This document shows, piece after piece, positions 25,142 to 33,711 of a stretch of 64,000 nucleotides of DNA. Position 1 is the stretch's first letter. The number at the start of each line of letters is the position of its first letter. Where the stretch lies: positions 204,457 through 268,456 of the forward strand of contig NZ_SJKB01000011.1 in assembly GCF_004331465.1 (NCBI RefSeq). The letters run 5' to 3'. The notes under the pieces were generated by a model. That model was not told the DNA's origin, made no database searches, and saw only the letters and a program-made list of their open reading frames with translations. The translations under genes and the position numbers were made by a program. The stretch is from Kribbella pittospori. GTDB lineage: Bacteria > Actinomycetota > Actinomycetes > Propionibacteriales > Kribbellaceae.

Positions 25142-25963
25142 ATGGAAACAGATGGGAAGCGTCCTGTAGAGGCAAGCGCCCTGACCGGTTCGGCACGCGT
25201 GCTCGCGGTGCTGCGCCACCTGGCAGAGCACCCTGCCGGGACACGAGTGGGCGAAGTGGCAGCGGCTCTCGACGCGCCGAAGTCCAGCGCCCATCGTGCT
25301 CTCGGTTCGCTGGTCCAAGCCGGATTCGCCCGGCAGGACGCCCAGGGTGTCTACCACCTCGGCTTCGACCTGCTCCGGCTCGTCTTCGGGTACCACGAGG
25401 CGCGGGCGCCGAGTCTCACCGTCGGCCCGCTACTGCGCCGGCTCGCGGACGAGACCGGCGAGACGACCCACTACGGAGTCCTTGTCGACGGCAACATCGT
25501 CTACCAGGCGAAGGTTTCGCCCAGCCGGCAGACGTTCCAGATGAGCTCGGTGATCGGTGGCTCGAATCCGGCGTACCGGACGGGTCTGGGCAAGGCGCTG
25601 CTGATGCACGAGCTCACCGACCGGACAGAGGTCGATCAGTACGTCGCCGAGTACGGACCGCTCGAGGCCCGGACACCGCACACGCTGCGTACGCCGGAAG
25701 CTTTGCACGACGCCCTCGCGGAAGGCCGCAGCAACGGCTACATGCTCGACATGCAGGAGAACGACCTCGGCATCATCTGTGTCGCGCTGCCGCTGTTCCT
25801 GGACTCGCCGACCCGCCCGACCGGCGCGATCAGCATCAGTGCGGTGGTCAGCCGGACGACACCGCAAGACCTCGTCAGCTGGCTGCCGCGGATCCGCGAG
25901 ATCGTCACCGAGGAACTCGGCGACGCGGTCCTGCACGTTCCCGAGCCCGTCACCGGAGGCTGA
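25142..25963 (+). CDS. IclR-family transcriptional regulator
   Basis: 273 residues. A winged helix-turn-helix (about 15-75; ARVLAVLRHLAEHPAGTRVG, DAPKSSAHRALGSLVQAG) is followed by the IclR effector domain (about 90-265; GKALLMHEL, NGYMLDMQENDLGIICVALP). Such regulators sense small sugar acids or aromatic acids. ATG 25142 has AGGGGG only three bases upstream; TTG 25121 is a possible earlier start. The gene is followed with no gap by the enolase-superfamily gene, forming an operon divergent from the transporter. Confidence 0.9.
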   Translation: METDGKRPVEASALTGSARVLAVLRHLAEHPAGTRVGEVAAALDAPKSSAHRALGSLVQAGFARQDAQGVYHLGFDLLRLVFGYHEARAPSLTVGPLLRRLADETGETTHYGVLVDGNIVYQAKVSPSRQTFQMSSVIGGSNPAYRTGLGKALLMHELTDRTEVDQYVAEYGPLEARTPHTLRTPEALHDALAEGRSNGYMLDMQENDLGIICVALPLFLDSPTRPTGAISISAVVSRTTPQDLVSWLPRIREIVTEELGDAVLHVPEPVTGG

Positions 25964-27103
25964 ATGTCCACCACAGCAACGAATCTGACCATCACCGACG
26001 TCGAGGCCGTCCACCTCCGGTTGTCCGCGGTCGACGCGGACCGCTGCGACGGGACGCAGGACACCCTGCTGATTTTCGTCACCGCCAGCGACGGCACCGT
26101 GGGGGTCGGCGAGGTCGATTCGGCTCCGCTGGTCGCGAAGGCAGTCGTCGAGGCCGAGCCGTCGCACCTGATCGCCCGAGGTCTTCGCTCGATCCTGCTC
26201 GGTCGCAACCCGCTCGACATCGAGGTCGCCTGGCACGCAATGGTGGAGGGCAGTCGCTACTTCTCCGGTGGCGCGACGATGCATGCGATCAGCGGCGTCG
26301 ACATCGCGCTGTGGGACCTGGCCGGCAAGGTCCTCGGAGTGCCGGTGGCGCGGTTGCTCGGGGGACCACGCAGTGACCGGCTCACGGCGTACGCGAGTCT
26401 GCTCATGCCGGACACGCCTCTGCTGGCCGCGAAGGCGGCGGCGGACCACGCCGAGCAGGGATATCGGGCGATGAAGTTCGGGTGGGGGCCGATCGGGCAG
26501 GACCGGGACTTCAACGAGGAACTGGTCAAGGAGATCCGGCGGGCCGTGGGTGACGACATCGACGTGATGATCGACGCCGGCCAGGTCTGGGACACCAAGA
26601 CCGCGTTGCGGATGGCCGCGATGTACGAGGACTACGGCATCGCCTGGCTCGAGGAACCCGTTGCCCCCGACAACATCACCGGCTACCGCGAACTCTCCCG
26701 CCGTACGTCGCTCACGATCGCGGGAGGTGAGCAGGAGAGCAGCTATGCCGCCTTCGAGACCCTGATCGACGAGGGTGAGCTCGATCTGATCCAGCCGGAC
26801 CTGGCCCGCTGCGGTGGCCTGACCGCCGGGCGTCGCCTGGCGTGGCTGGCGCACACCCGGCATCGGCGGCTGGTTCCGCACGCCTTCAAGAGTGGCGTGC
26901 TGGTGGCGGCCTCGACCCACTTCGCGGCCTCGATCCCGAACGGCGGGTTGATCGAGCACACCGTGTCGACCTCGCCGATCGCGCGCGACCTGGTCCGGCG
27001 CGAGATCGCGTTCGCCGACGGCACGGTCAAGGTCCCCCTCGACCAACCGGGGCTCGGAGTTGAGGTGGATGCCGACGTGATGGAGCAGCTTCGTGTCGAC
27101 TAG
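25964..27103 (+). CDS. Enolase-superfamily dehydratase/racemase (mandelate racemase-like)
   Basis: 379 residues. Catalytic layout of the mandelate-racemase subgroup: Lys171 (AMKFGWG), metal ligands Asp204 (IDAGQ), Glu230 (LEEP) and Glu256 (GGEQ), and His306 (VPHAFKSG). Members dehydrate sugar acids (such as galactonate, gluconate or fuconate) or racemise acids. Together with two alpha-galactosidases and two dehydrogenases it hints at an oxidative galactose route via a sugar acid; the substrate is inference. The ATG follows the IclR stop immediately. Confidence 0.88.
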   Translation: MSTTATNLTITDVEAVHLRLSAVDADRCDGTQDTLLIFVTASDGTVGVGEVDSAPLVAKAVVEAEPSHLIARGLRSILLGRNPLDIEVAWHAMVEGSRYFSGGATMHAISGVDIALWDLAGKVLGVPVARLLGGPRSDRLTAYASLLMPDTPLLAAKAAADHAEQGYRAMKFGWGPIGQDRDFNEELVKEIRRAVGDDIDVMIDAGQVWDTKTALRMAAMYEDYGIAWLEEPVAPDNITGYRELSRRTSLTIAGGEQESSYAAFETLIDEGELDLIQPDLARCGGLTAGRRLAWLAHTRHRRLVPHAFKSGVLVAASTHFAASIPNGGLIEHTVSTSPIARDLVRREIAFADGTVKVPLDQPGLGVEVDADVMEQLRVD

Positions 27104-28031
27104 CCCACGCCTGTCGACCGAATGGTCGCTGGCTGGTCAGCAAGCGGTGATCCTCGAGAACGCGGAGACCCGGATCGTCGTGCTCCCCGGACTCGGCGGC
27201 AAGGTCATGAGCATCGTCGACAAGCGCGTCGACTCCGAACTGCTCTGGCGCAACGACCGTGTCCCGATCCGGCCCGCCGCTTTCGGGTCCGGGTACGACG
27301 ACCAGTTCCTCGGCGGCTGGGACGAGTTGTACCCGAACGACGAGCCCGAGGACTTGGCGGGCGAACCGGTCCCTGACCACGGCGAACTCTGGGCAGTGCC
27401 GTGGCACTGGAGCACTGGCTCGGACCCCGGTCAGGTGTGGCTCGAGCTGAGCGTCCGTGGTGCCGTGACGGGGACCGAGGTGACGAAGCGGCTCACGCTT
27501 GGCGCGGGTCCGGATCTGATTGTCGACTATCGGATTGCGAACACCGGCCGGATCGACCAGCCGTTCCTGTGGAAGTCCCATGTGGCCGTCGGGCTGCGTC
27601 CGGACACGGCGATCGATCTCGCGGCCGGCGACGTACTGATGCACGAGTTCGGTGATCCGCGGGTCCGCCCGGACGGTAGCAGCTTCACCTGGCCGTGGGC
27701 TTCGGGCCACGATCTCCGCACCCTTCCCGACACCACCGCCCGCGGCGTCTCGGAGTTCCTCATCGCCACCACGCTCGAACGCGGCGAGTGCGGCGTACGG
27801 CATCCCTCCGCCGGCACCGGCCTCCAGCTGTCGTGGGACCGCGCCGACCTACCGTCCTGCTGGCTGTTCGCCTCGTACGGCGGACGCTGGCGCGGCCTCG
27901 ACGTCCTCGTCCTGGAGCCCTGCACCGGCTACCCCCTCTCCGTCAACGACGGCGTCGCGGCCGGCACCCATCAGATCCTCCCGGCAGGCACCACCAAGTC
28001 CTGGCAACTCACGGCCCACCTGATCCGCTGA
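27093..28031 (+). CDS. Aldose 1-epimerase-like protein (galactose mutarotase fold)
   Basis: 312 residues, largely beta-strand, with ILENAETRIVVLPGLGGKVMSIVDK at the N-terminus and the sugar-binding segment GGWDELYPND near residue 73. It matches the galactose-mutarotase-like superfamily, often annotated as DUF4432/DUF5107-type proteins in sugar operons. It would equilibrate anomers or act on a modified sugar in the cytoplasm. The GTG start overlaps the dehydratase gene by 11 bases, so the genes are coupled. Confidence 0.75.
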   Translation: MSTSPRLSTEWSLAGQQAVILENAETRIVVLPGLGGKVMSIVDKRVDSELLWRNDRVPIRPAAFGSGYDDQFLGGWDELYPNDEPEDLAGEPVPDHGELWAVPWHWSTGSDPGQVWLELSVRGAVTGTEVTKRLTLGAGPDLIVDYRIANTGRIDQPFLWKSHVAVGLRPDTAIDLAAGDVLMHEFGDPRVRPDGSSFTWPWASGHDLRTLPDTTARGVSEFLIATTLERGECGVRHPSAGTGLQLSWDRADLPSCWLFASYGGRWRGLDVLVLEPCTGYPLSVNDGVAAGTHQILPAGTTKSWQLTAHLIR

Positions 28032-28032
28032 C

Positions 28033-28836
28033 TCAGAGGTCGTGCGCGAACTGGCGCAGGGCCGGGGCCAGCACCGGCGGCTCGGCGTTGTGGTTCTCGC
28101 CGGTGACCGGGAGCAGGCGCGCGGTCGGCAGCCGCTTGGCGACAGCCTCGGCGCCGGCGATCAGCCACGGCGCGGTGGCGTCGCCGTGCATGACCAGGAC
28201 CGGGACGTCGACGGCGGCCCAGCGCTCGGCCGGCAGCGGGTTGCCCGACATGGTCATGCCCATGATGCGTCCGTCGTACGCGATCGTGTGCGCGATGTCC
28301 TCGACCGGAGCCCAGTACGGGCTCTGCCGGATGCCGGCGACGAACTCGGGCGGCATGTTGGCGGCGGCGGTCATGAACAACTCAGCCGCAGCGCCGCGAT
28401 CCCCGGCCGCGACGTACGCCTCGAGCTGCTCGACATAGTCGGACGGCAGCGGCGGGCGCGCGTCGTCGATCACCACGGGCGGCTCGAAGAGCGCCAAAGC
28501 CGTGATCGGGAGTCCGGCGGCCGCAGCGTCAAGCGCCAGCAGTGAGCCGGACGACCAGCCGAACACGATCGCCGGCCGCCCGGCGTCCTCGATCAGCGCG
28601 GCGAGATCCTCGATCTCCCGCTGGATCGCGTACGGCTTGGTGTCGGTGCTCTCGCCGCGCCCGCGCCGGTCGTAGGCGTAGACCCGGAACTCGTCGCTCA
28701 GCAGCTTCGCGACCTCGGCGTTCGACGGGTTGACCGCGCGGTGCGCGGTGGCGCCGTCGATCATGATCAGCGGCTGCCCGGATCCCCAGGCCTCGAAGGC
28801 GATCGTCGTCCCGTCGGCGGACCTCACTGTGCTCAT
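28033..28836 (-). CDS. Alpha/beta hydrolase
   Basis: 267 residues. Nucleophile elbow GWSSG with Ser95; a late His in GENHN and Asp in VMHGDATAPW complete a plausible triad. The cap region is short. Substrate unknown. It is convergent with the epimerase-like gene (one base between stops) and divergent from the TetR gene at 28951, with a long imperfect palindrome between them, so TetR control is likely. Confidence 0.85.
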   Translation of the reverse strand: MSTVRSADGTTIAFEAWGSGQPLIMIDGATAHRAVNPSNAEVAKLLSDEFRVYAYDRRGRGESTDTKPYAIQREIEDLAALIEDAGRPAIVFGWSSGSLLALDAAAAGLPITALALFEPPVVIDDARPPLPSDYVEQLEAYVAAGDRGAAAELFMTAAANMPPEFVAGIRQSPYWAPVEDIAHTIAYDGRIMGMTMSGNPLPAERWAAVDVPVLVMHGDATAPWLIAGAEAVAKRLPTARLLPVTGENHNAEPPVLAPALRQFAHDL

Positions 28837-28876
28837 CGTCGTACTCCTTCTGGTGTCGTTTCTGGTGTCGTTGGGA

Positions 28877-28918
28877 ACTAGACCGTACAGTACTCAGAGA
28901 AGAACTGGACTGTCTAGT
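28877..28918. promoter_or_regulatory. Candidate TetR operator (imperfect palindrome)
   Basis: Arms ACTAGACCGTACAGT (28877-28891) and ACTGGACTGTCTAGT (28904-28918) pair at 13 of 15 positions across a 12-base spacer. Located between the divergent hydrolase and TetR genes. Confidence 0.5.
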
Positions 28919-28950
28919 ATGATTTTCGGGAACACTTGAGGAGGAACCGC

Positions 28951-29628
28951 GTGGAGTACCGACAACGCGCTGGTGTCTGGCAGCCCGGACAGCCCGTCGA
29001 GATCGAGGGCGAGGGCCGTACGCCGCGGAAACGCCGGGCGATCCTGGCCGCGGCGACCGAGGTCTTCCTGCAGCACGGCTACCTCGGCGCGAGTATGGAC
29101 GAGGTCGCCGCGAAGGCGGGCGTGTCCAAACAGACCGTCTACAAGCAGTTCGAGAACAAGGAACGCCTGTTCGCCGAGATCGTCCTCGGCACCAGCGATC
29201 AGCTGATGGACGGCCTGGCCCATGCGTACGCCGACACGCTCGAAGGAGCCACTGACGCCCGCGAAGCGCTTCGGGCGTTGGCCCGCCGGCTCCTGGACAG
29301 CCTCACCGCCGGGAGCGTCCTCCAGCTACGCCGGCTCGTCATCGCCGAGGCGGACCGGTTCCCGGAGGTCTGCGGGGCCTGGTTCAACACCGGTTTCGAG
29401 AAGTCCCTGGAGGCGCTGGGTGAGGCGCTCACCGGGTTGACCGAGCGCGGTCTGCTGCGTGAGCTCGAGGACCCGACGTTGGCGGCGTACCAATTCGCCG
29501 GACTGGTCATGTACAAGCCGATGAACCGGGCGATGTTCGCCGGCACCCATGCGGGACCGGTCGCCGGTGAGCTCGACCAGCTCGCCGATCAGGCGGTCGA
29601 CGTCTTCCTCGCCGCGTACGGCGCCTAG
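28951..29628 (+). CDS. TetR/AcrR-family transcriptional regulator
   Basis: 225 residues. HTH at about 25-70 (KRRAILAAATEVFLQHGYLG, DEVAAKAGVSKQTVYKQFENK). The C-terminal domain resembles the AefR/TetR-C group (LRRLVIAEADRFPEVCGAWF). GTG 28951 is preceded by GAGGAGG, which decides the start. It probably represses itself and the divergent alpha/beta hydrolase. Confidence 0.87.
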   Translation: MEYRQRAGVWQPGQPVEIEGEGRTPRKRRAILAAATEVFLQHGYLGASMDEVAAKAGVSKQTVYKQFENKERLFAEIVLGTSDQLMDGLAHAYADTLEGATDAREALRALARRLLDSLTAGSVLQLRRLVIAEADRFPEVCGAWFNTGFEKSLEALGEALTGLTERGLLRELEDPTLAAYQFAGLVMYKPMNRAMFAGTHAGPVAGELDQLADQAVDVFLAAYGA

Positions 29629-29631
29629 CCG

Positions 29632-30720
29632 CTACTCGTCGTCCGCGGTGGCAGGGGGCTCGGACGCCTTGTTCTTCGACGGACGGGTGATGTGCAGGTG
29701 GATCCGCCAGCCCGTCCACGCCAGCAGGCCCACCGGGATCGGCAGCCAGAAGGAGATGAGCCGATACAGGAGCGTCCCGATGAGTGCGGTGTCGGCACTG
29801 ATGCCGATCACGACCAGCAGCGCGGTGAGACCGGCGTCGACGAAGCCGAGGCCACCCGGTGTGATCGGGATCAGGGTGAGGGCCTGAGCAACGACGTACG
29901 CGAGGAGCACCTCGGAAGGGCGGGCGTGTGCGTTGAGCGCGGCCAGCGCGACCACGAGTGCGGCGTAGTCGAACATGCGGTTCGCCGCCGCCGCGATGAC
30001 CGCCTTCCACCAGTGACCCTCGAAGGCAGCGGCAACCCGGTCTCGCTGCGCTACCAGTGTCGCGGAGCAGGTGTCCGCGGTCGTGCTGCGCTTGACGAGG
30101 TGGATGACGCGACCGGCCGCGCGACCGATCAGCACCACGAACCGGGTCCAGGTCAGCGCGGTGACCCCGAGACCGACGATGACTATCGCCAGGATCAGCG
30201 AGACCAGGAGGCCGAGCTCCAGTTGCTTCGCCGGCGGTGGACCGACCAGCAGAGCGGGCACCGTGAGGATGGGCAGCAGCAACAGGACGCCGGTCGTGAT
30301 CAGGCCGATCGCGGTCAGCGCCGAGGCGACGACCGCCGCCGGCTGCCCGGTTTGGATCAAGAGCCTGGCCTGGAGGACCCCGCCGGCGGCCGGGCCGCCG
30401 GGGACGACCTTGCTGGCAGCGTTCCCGGCCAGTTGCGCCGTCGCGATCGTGCCCCAGCCCGATTGGACGGGTGGTGGCTCCCCGTCCCCCGCGCGCTGGG
30501 CCAGGGCCAGTCTGGCGAGCCACCACAGTGCGGCGAAGCTGAAGGTCTCCAGTACGACGAGCGCCGGGAACCACCAGGGTTCTATGTCCGCCAGGCGTGG
30601 CCAGCTTCCGAAGAGGGACAGCATGCTCGGCGCCACGATGTACAGACCGACACCGGTGACGGCCAAGCCGACAGCGCGGCCGCCCCAACGCCGCACCAAA
30701 GCCCCGCCGGCGACGCGCAT
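29632..30720 (-). CDS. Lysylphosphatidylglycerol synthase-type flippase-like membrane protein
   Basis: 362 residues with about eight membrane helices, matching the LPG-synthase transmembrane/UPF0104 family: NAASKVVPGGPAAGGVLQARLL near 115 and the signature TPGGLGFVDAGLTALL near 290. Without a catalytic soluble domain, such proteins are thought to act in lipid flipping or cell-envelope synthesis; the role here is unassigned. Its stop is three bases from the TetR stop on the other strand. Confidence 0.8.
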   Translation of the reverse strand: MRVAGGALVRRWGGRAVGLAVTGVGLYIVAPSMLSLFGSWPRLADIEPWWFPALVVLETFSFAALWWLARLALAQRAGDGEPPPVQSGWGTIATAQLAGNAASKVVPGGPAAGGVLQARLLIQTGQPAAVVASALTAIGLITTGVLLLLPILTVPALLVGPPPAKQLELGLLVSLILAIVIVGLGVTALTWTRFVVLIGRAAGRVIHLVKRSTTADTCSATLVAQRDRVAAAFEGHWWKAVIAAAANRMFDYAALVVALAALNAHARPSEVLLAYVVAQALTLIPITPGGLGFVDAGLTALLVVIGISADTALIGTLLYRLISFWLPIPVGLLAWTGWRIHLHITRPSKNKASEPPATADDE

Positions 30721-30794
30721 GTCTCACCCCGCTCACTGGACGAGTCGCCTCGCCACGATAGCGCGACCAGCGGTGTCGATCGGTGGAGCGAGCC

Positions 30795-31874
30795 TCAGAG
30801 GGTGCCGCGGGTCGAGGTCCGGACGACGAGCTCCGGGGTGAACGTGACCCGCTGGTGCTCGTGGTCCGGGTTCGACGACTCGTCCAGCAGCAGCTCGGCG
30901 GCGGTCCGGCCGAGGAGTTGCCGCGGCTGACGCACCGACGTCAGCGGTACGGCAGCCGCCTCGGCGAACTCGATGTCGTCGTACCCGACGATGGCTAGGT
31001 CCTCGGGCACGCGCAGGCCGAGACTCACGCACTGTTGCAGCAGGCCCAGCGCCAGCAGGTCGTTCGCGCAGAACGCGGCGGTCGGCCGGCGGGCTGCCGG
31101 GAGGCCGGCGAGTCGTTGCCCCGCGCCCCTTCCCTCGGCGACGGTGAGGGCACCGGTGGTGAGCTCGATCAGGTTCTCCGGGGGTTTCCCGGCCTTGCGC
31201 AGCGCGCGCCGGGCGCCGTCGCGCCGGTCGACGACCTGGCCGATCGTGTTCGGGCCGCCGACGTACGCGATCCGCTCGTGGCCGAGTTCGAGCAGGTGGG
31301 CGATGGCGAGTTCGCCGCCGAGGATGTCGTTGACCGCGACCGAGCAGTGTTCGCCGTCGTCGATGTTGCGGTCCACCACGACGACCGGCGTACCGCGGGA
31401 CGGGAGCTTGCGCAGACGGGAGGAGTTCTGGTCGATCGGGGTGATCAGCACGCCCTGGACGCGTTGCTGCTCGAGCAGGTCGAGGTAGTCGGCCTCGCGG
31501 TCCGCGTCCTCGTTGCTGTTGCACAGGAAGACCGAGAGGCCGGCCGCCTGGGCCGCCTCCTCGACACCCTTGGCCACGTCGGTGAAGAACGGGTTGCCGG
31601 CGTCGAGCATCAGGTAGGCGAGGATCCGGCTGCTGCCCGCGCGCAGTTGCCGCGCCGACTCGTTGCGCACGAACCCCAGCGAGACCATCGCCGCCTCGAC
31701 CTTGGCCCGGGTCAGCGGGCTGACCACCTCCGGCCGGTTCAGCACATTCGACACGGTCCCCAGAGACACTCCGGCTGCCGCCGCAACCGCCTTCACCCCA
31801 GCGGTATGGCGCTTGGCGGCCTTCCGCCGCTTCCCGCCTCCTGAAGGCAAGGTTTCGGGCGCGCTCTCCGACAC
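30795..31874 (-). CDS. LacI-family regulator, probable rhamnose-operon repressor
   Basis: 359 residues. After a basic tail, the LacI HTH reads VKAVAAAAGVSLGTVSNVLN with the hinge around RQLRAGSSRILAYL. The periplasmic-binding-protein-like effector domain runs from about 85 to the end (DAGNPFFTDVAKGVEEAA; PTAAFCANDLLALGLL). GTG 31874 has GGGAGG six bases upstream; the frame continues open but without better signals. It is divergent from the rhamnose genes, and three LacI-type operator-like sites lie between, so it most likely represses the operon in the absence of L-rhamnose or a derivative. Confidence 0.88.
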   Translation of the reverse strand: MSESAPETLPSGGGKRRKAAKRHTAGVKAVAAAAGVSLGTVSNVLNRPEVVSPLTRAKVEAAMVSLGFVRNESARQLRAGSSRILAYLMLDAGNPFFTDVAKGVEEAAQAAGLSVFLCNSNEDADREADYLDLLEQQRVQGVLITPIDQNSSRLRKLPSRGTPVVVVDRNIDDGEHCSVAVNDILGGELAIAHLLELGHERIAYVGGPNTIGQVVDRRDGARRALRKAGKPPENLIELTTGALTVAEGRGAGQRLAGLPAARRPTAAFCANDLLALGLLQQCVSLGLRVPEDLAIVGYDDIEFAEAAAVPLTSVRQPRQLLGRTAAELLLDESSNPDHEHQRVTFTPELVVRTSTRGTL

Positions 31875-31913
31875 GCGCGACCTCCCTGCGTCGTGGTCCT
31901 GGGATGGACCGGT

Positions 31914-31927
31914 TTGAAACGTCTTAG
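31914..31927. promoter_or_regulatory. LacI-type operator-like site 1
   Basis: TTGAAACGTCTTAG, matching the left half of the LacI-family operator TTGAAACGTTTCAA and most of the right half. It lies 40 bases upstream of the lacI-type gene start, so it may mediate autoregulation. Confidence 0.5.
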
Positions 31928-32057
31928 CGGATGGAGCGTACCTGTTCGGGCCGCAGGATCCGCAGCATTCGTCCGGGTCCGGCCGCCGGAGGGCGGCCGA
32001 AAGGCGGGCGAGGTCTTGACGCCTCCAGCCGTGCACGCTTACGTTCATGCAATCGTC

Positions 32058-32071
32058 TTGAAACCTTTCAG
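32058..32071. promoter_or_regulatory. LacI-type operator-like site 2
   Basis: TTGAAACCTTTCAG, almost fully palindromic. It lies 31 bases upstream of the truncated transporter ATPase ORF. Confidence 0.55.
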
Positions 32072-32101
32072 CAACTCCACTGCGCCGAGTTGGAGGTGAC
32101 C

Positions 32102-32200
32102 ATGCCCGACGGCCGCCCGCTGCTCAGCGTGCGCGAGGTGTCGAAGTCCTTCGGCGCGGTCGCCGGCCTCTGGCTCGTTTCGAAACCATTCAACCTGTGA
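32102..32200 (+). pseudogene. N-terminal stub of a sugar ABC-transporter ATPase (rhamnose importer remnant)
   Basis: 32 codons starting MPDGRPLLSVREVSKSFGAV, exactly the opening of RbsA/RhaT-type sugar import ATPases (LL-x-V-x-x-V-S-K-x-F-G-A-V-x-A-L). After about 22 residues the similarity stops and the frame runs into operator-like DNA and a TGA. A GGAGG ribosome-binding site before the ATG is intact. The expected remainder, over 450 residues plus permease and binding-protein genes, is absent, so an internal deletion removed the transporter. The stub could still be translated as a short leader. Confidence 0.7.
32180..32193. promoter_or_regulatory. LacI-type operator-like site 3
   Basis: TCGAAACCATTCAA, weaker than the other two, directly downstream of the ATPase similarity and 18 bases before rhaM. 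It may have been the original operator of the enzyme genes before the deletion. Confidence 0.45.
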
Positions 32201-32210
32201 GAGCCGCCTC

Positions 32211-32537
32211 ATGAATCGGTACTGCTTCTGTCTCCAGGTTCGGCCCGACCGGCTGGACGACTACGTCGAGCGCCACCGCAACGTCTGGCCGGACATGCAG
32301 GCCGCGCTGCGGGACTCCGGCTGGCACAACTACTCGCTCTTCCTCCGCGACGACGGCCTGCTGATCGGGTACGTCGAGTCCGAGGACCTGGAGGCGGCGC
32401 AGAAGGCGATGGCGGTGACCGAGGTGAACACCCGCTGGCAGGCCCAGATGACCGAATTCTTTACCGGCATAGACGGCCGGCCGCCGGACGAGTCGTTCGT
32501 GCTGCTGCCCGAGATCTTCCATCTACAAGAGGACTGA
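32211..32537 (+). CDS. rhaM: L-rhamnose mutarotase
   Basis: 108 residues, a dimeric alpha/beta ferredoxin-like fold. Family landmarks are the N-terminal FCLQVRPDRLDDYVERHRNVWPDM, GWHNYSLFL and the C-terminal LLPEIFHL. It interconverts alpha- and beta-L-rhamnopyranose, feeding the isomerase. First intact gene of the rhamnose operon; four bases separate it from rhaI. Confidence 0.93.
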   Translation: MNRYCFCLQVRPDRLDDYVERHRNVWPDMQAALRDSGWHNYSLFLRDDGLLIGYVESEDLEAAQKAMAVTEVNTRWQAQMTEFFTGIDGRPPDESFVLLPEIFHLQED

Positions 32538-32541
32538 CACC

Positions 32542-33705
32542 ATGACGACCGACGCTGTGAAGACCGCCCTCAGCCGCCAGGAGATCGAGCTGCCCTCATG
32601 GGCGTTCGGGAACTCCGGGACGCGGTTCAAGGTGTTCAGCCAGCCCGGTGTGCCGCGCTCGCCGGAGGAGAAGATCGCCGACGCCGCCGTGGTGCACAAG
32701 TACACCGGCGTCGCGCCGAGCGTCGCCCTGCACATCCCCTGGGACAAGGTCGACGACTACGCCGCACTGGCGGCGTACGCGAAGGGGCAGGGCGTCCGGC
32801 TGGGTGCGATCAACAGCAACGTGTTCCAGGACGACGACTACAAGCTCGGCAGCGTCACCAACCCGGACCCGCGGGTACGGCGGAAGGCGACCGACCACCT
32901 GCTCGAGTGCGTCGACATCATGGACGCGACCGGGTCCCAGGACCTGAAGCTGTGGTTCTCCGACGGCACCAACTACCCGGGCCAGGACGACATCCAGGAC
33001 CGGCAGGACCGGCTCGCGGCCGCGCTGAAGGAGGTGTACGACCGGCTCGGTGACGACCAGCGGATGCTGCTGGAGTACAAGCTGTTCGAACCGGCCTTCT
33101 ACACCACCGACGTGCCGGACTGGGGTACGTCGTACGCGCACTGCCTGGAACTGGGACCGAAAGCAACGGTCTGCATCGACACCGGGCACCACGCGCCGGG
33201 GACCAACATCGAGTTCATCGTCGCGTTCCTGCTCCGGACCAAGAAGCTCGGCGCGTTCGACTTCAACAGCCGGTTCTACGCCGACGACGACCTGATGGTC
33301 GGCGCGGCCGACCCGTTCCAGCTGTTCCGGATCATGAACGAGATCGTCCGCGGCGACGCGCTCGACCCGGACCGCGGGATCGCCTTCATGCTCGACCAGT
33401 GCCACAACATCGAGGTGAAGATCCCGGCCATCATCCGGTCGGTGATGAACGTCCAGGAGGCGACCGCGAAGGCGCTGCTGGTCGACCGGGACGCGCTCCG
33501 CGCGGCCCAGGCCTCAGGTGACGTGCTGGAGGCGAACGCAGCGCTGATGGATGCCTACAACACCGACGTCCGGCCGATGCTCGCCGAACTGCGCGAGTCG
33601 CAGGGCCTGGACCCGAACCCGGTCGCGGCGTACCAGCGCAGCGGCTACTTCGAACAGATCGTGAAAGACCGAGCCGACGGCCAGCAGGCCGGATGGGGAG
33701 CCTGA
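32542..33705 (+). CDS. rhaI: L-rhamnose isomerase
   Basis: 387 residues, TIM-barrel isomerase of the type found in actinobacteria and Pseudomonas (RhaI) rather than the E. coli RhaA type. Typical segments: ALHIPWDKVDDY, AINSNVFQDDDYKLGS, LEYKLFEPAFY with the metal-binding Glu, IDTGHHAPGTNIE, and FDFNSRFYADDDLMVGAADPF. It converts L-rhamnose to L-rhamnulose with divalent metal. Confidence 0.94.
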   Translation: MTTDAVKTALSRQEIELPSWAFGNSGTRFKVFSQPGVPRSPEEKIADAAVVHKYTGVAPSVALHIPWDKVDDYAALAAYAKGQGVRLGAINSNVFQDDDYKLGSVTNPDPRVRRKATDHLLECVDIMDATGSQDLKLWFSDGTNYPGQDDIQDRQDRLAAALKEVYDRLGDDQRMLLEYKLFEPAFYTTDVPDWGTSYAHCLELGPKATVCIDTGHHAPGTNIEFIVAFLLRTKKLGAFDFNSRFYADDDLMVGAADPFQLFRIMNEIVRGDALDPDRGIAFMLDQCHNIEVKIPAIIRSVMNVQEATAKALLVDRDALRAAQASGDVLEANAALMDAYNTDVRPMLAELRESQGLDPNPVAAYQRSGYFEQIVKDRADGQQAGWGA

Positions 33706-33711
33706 GTACAG

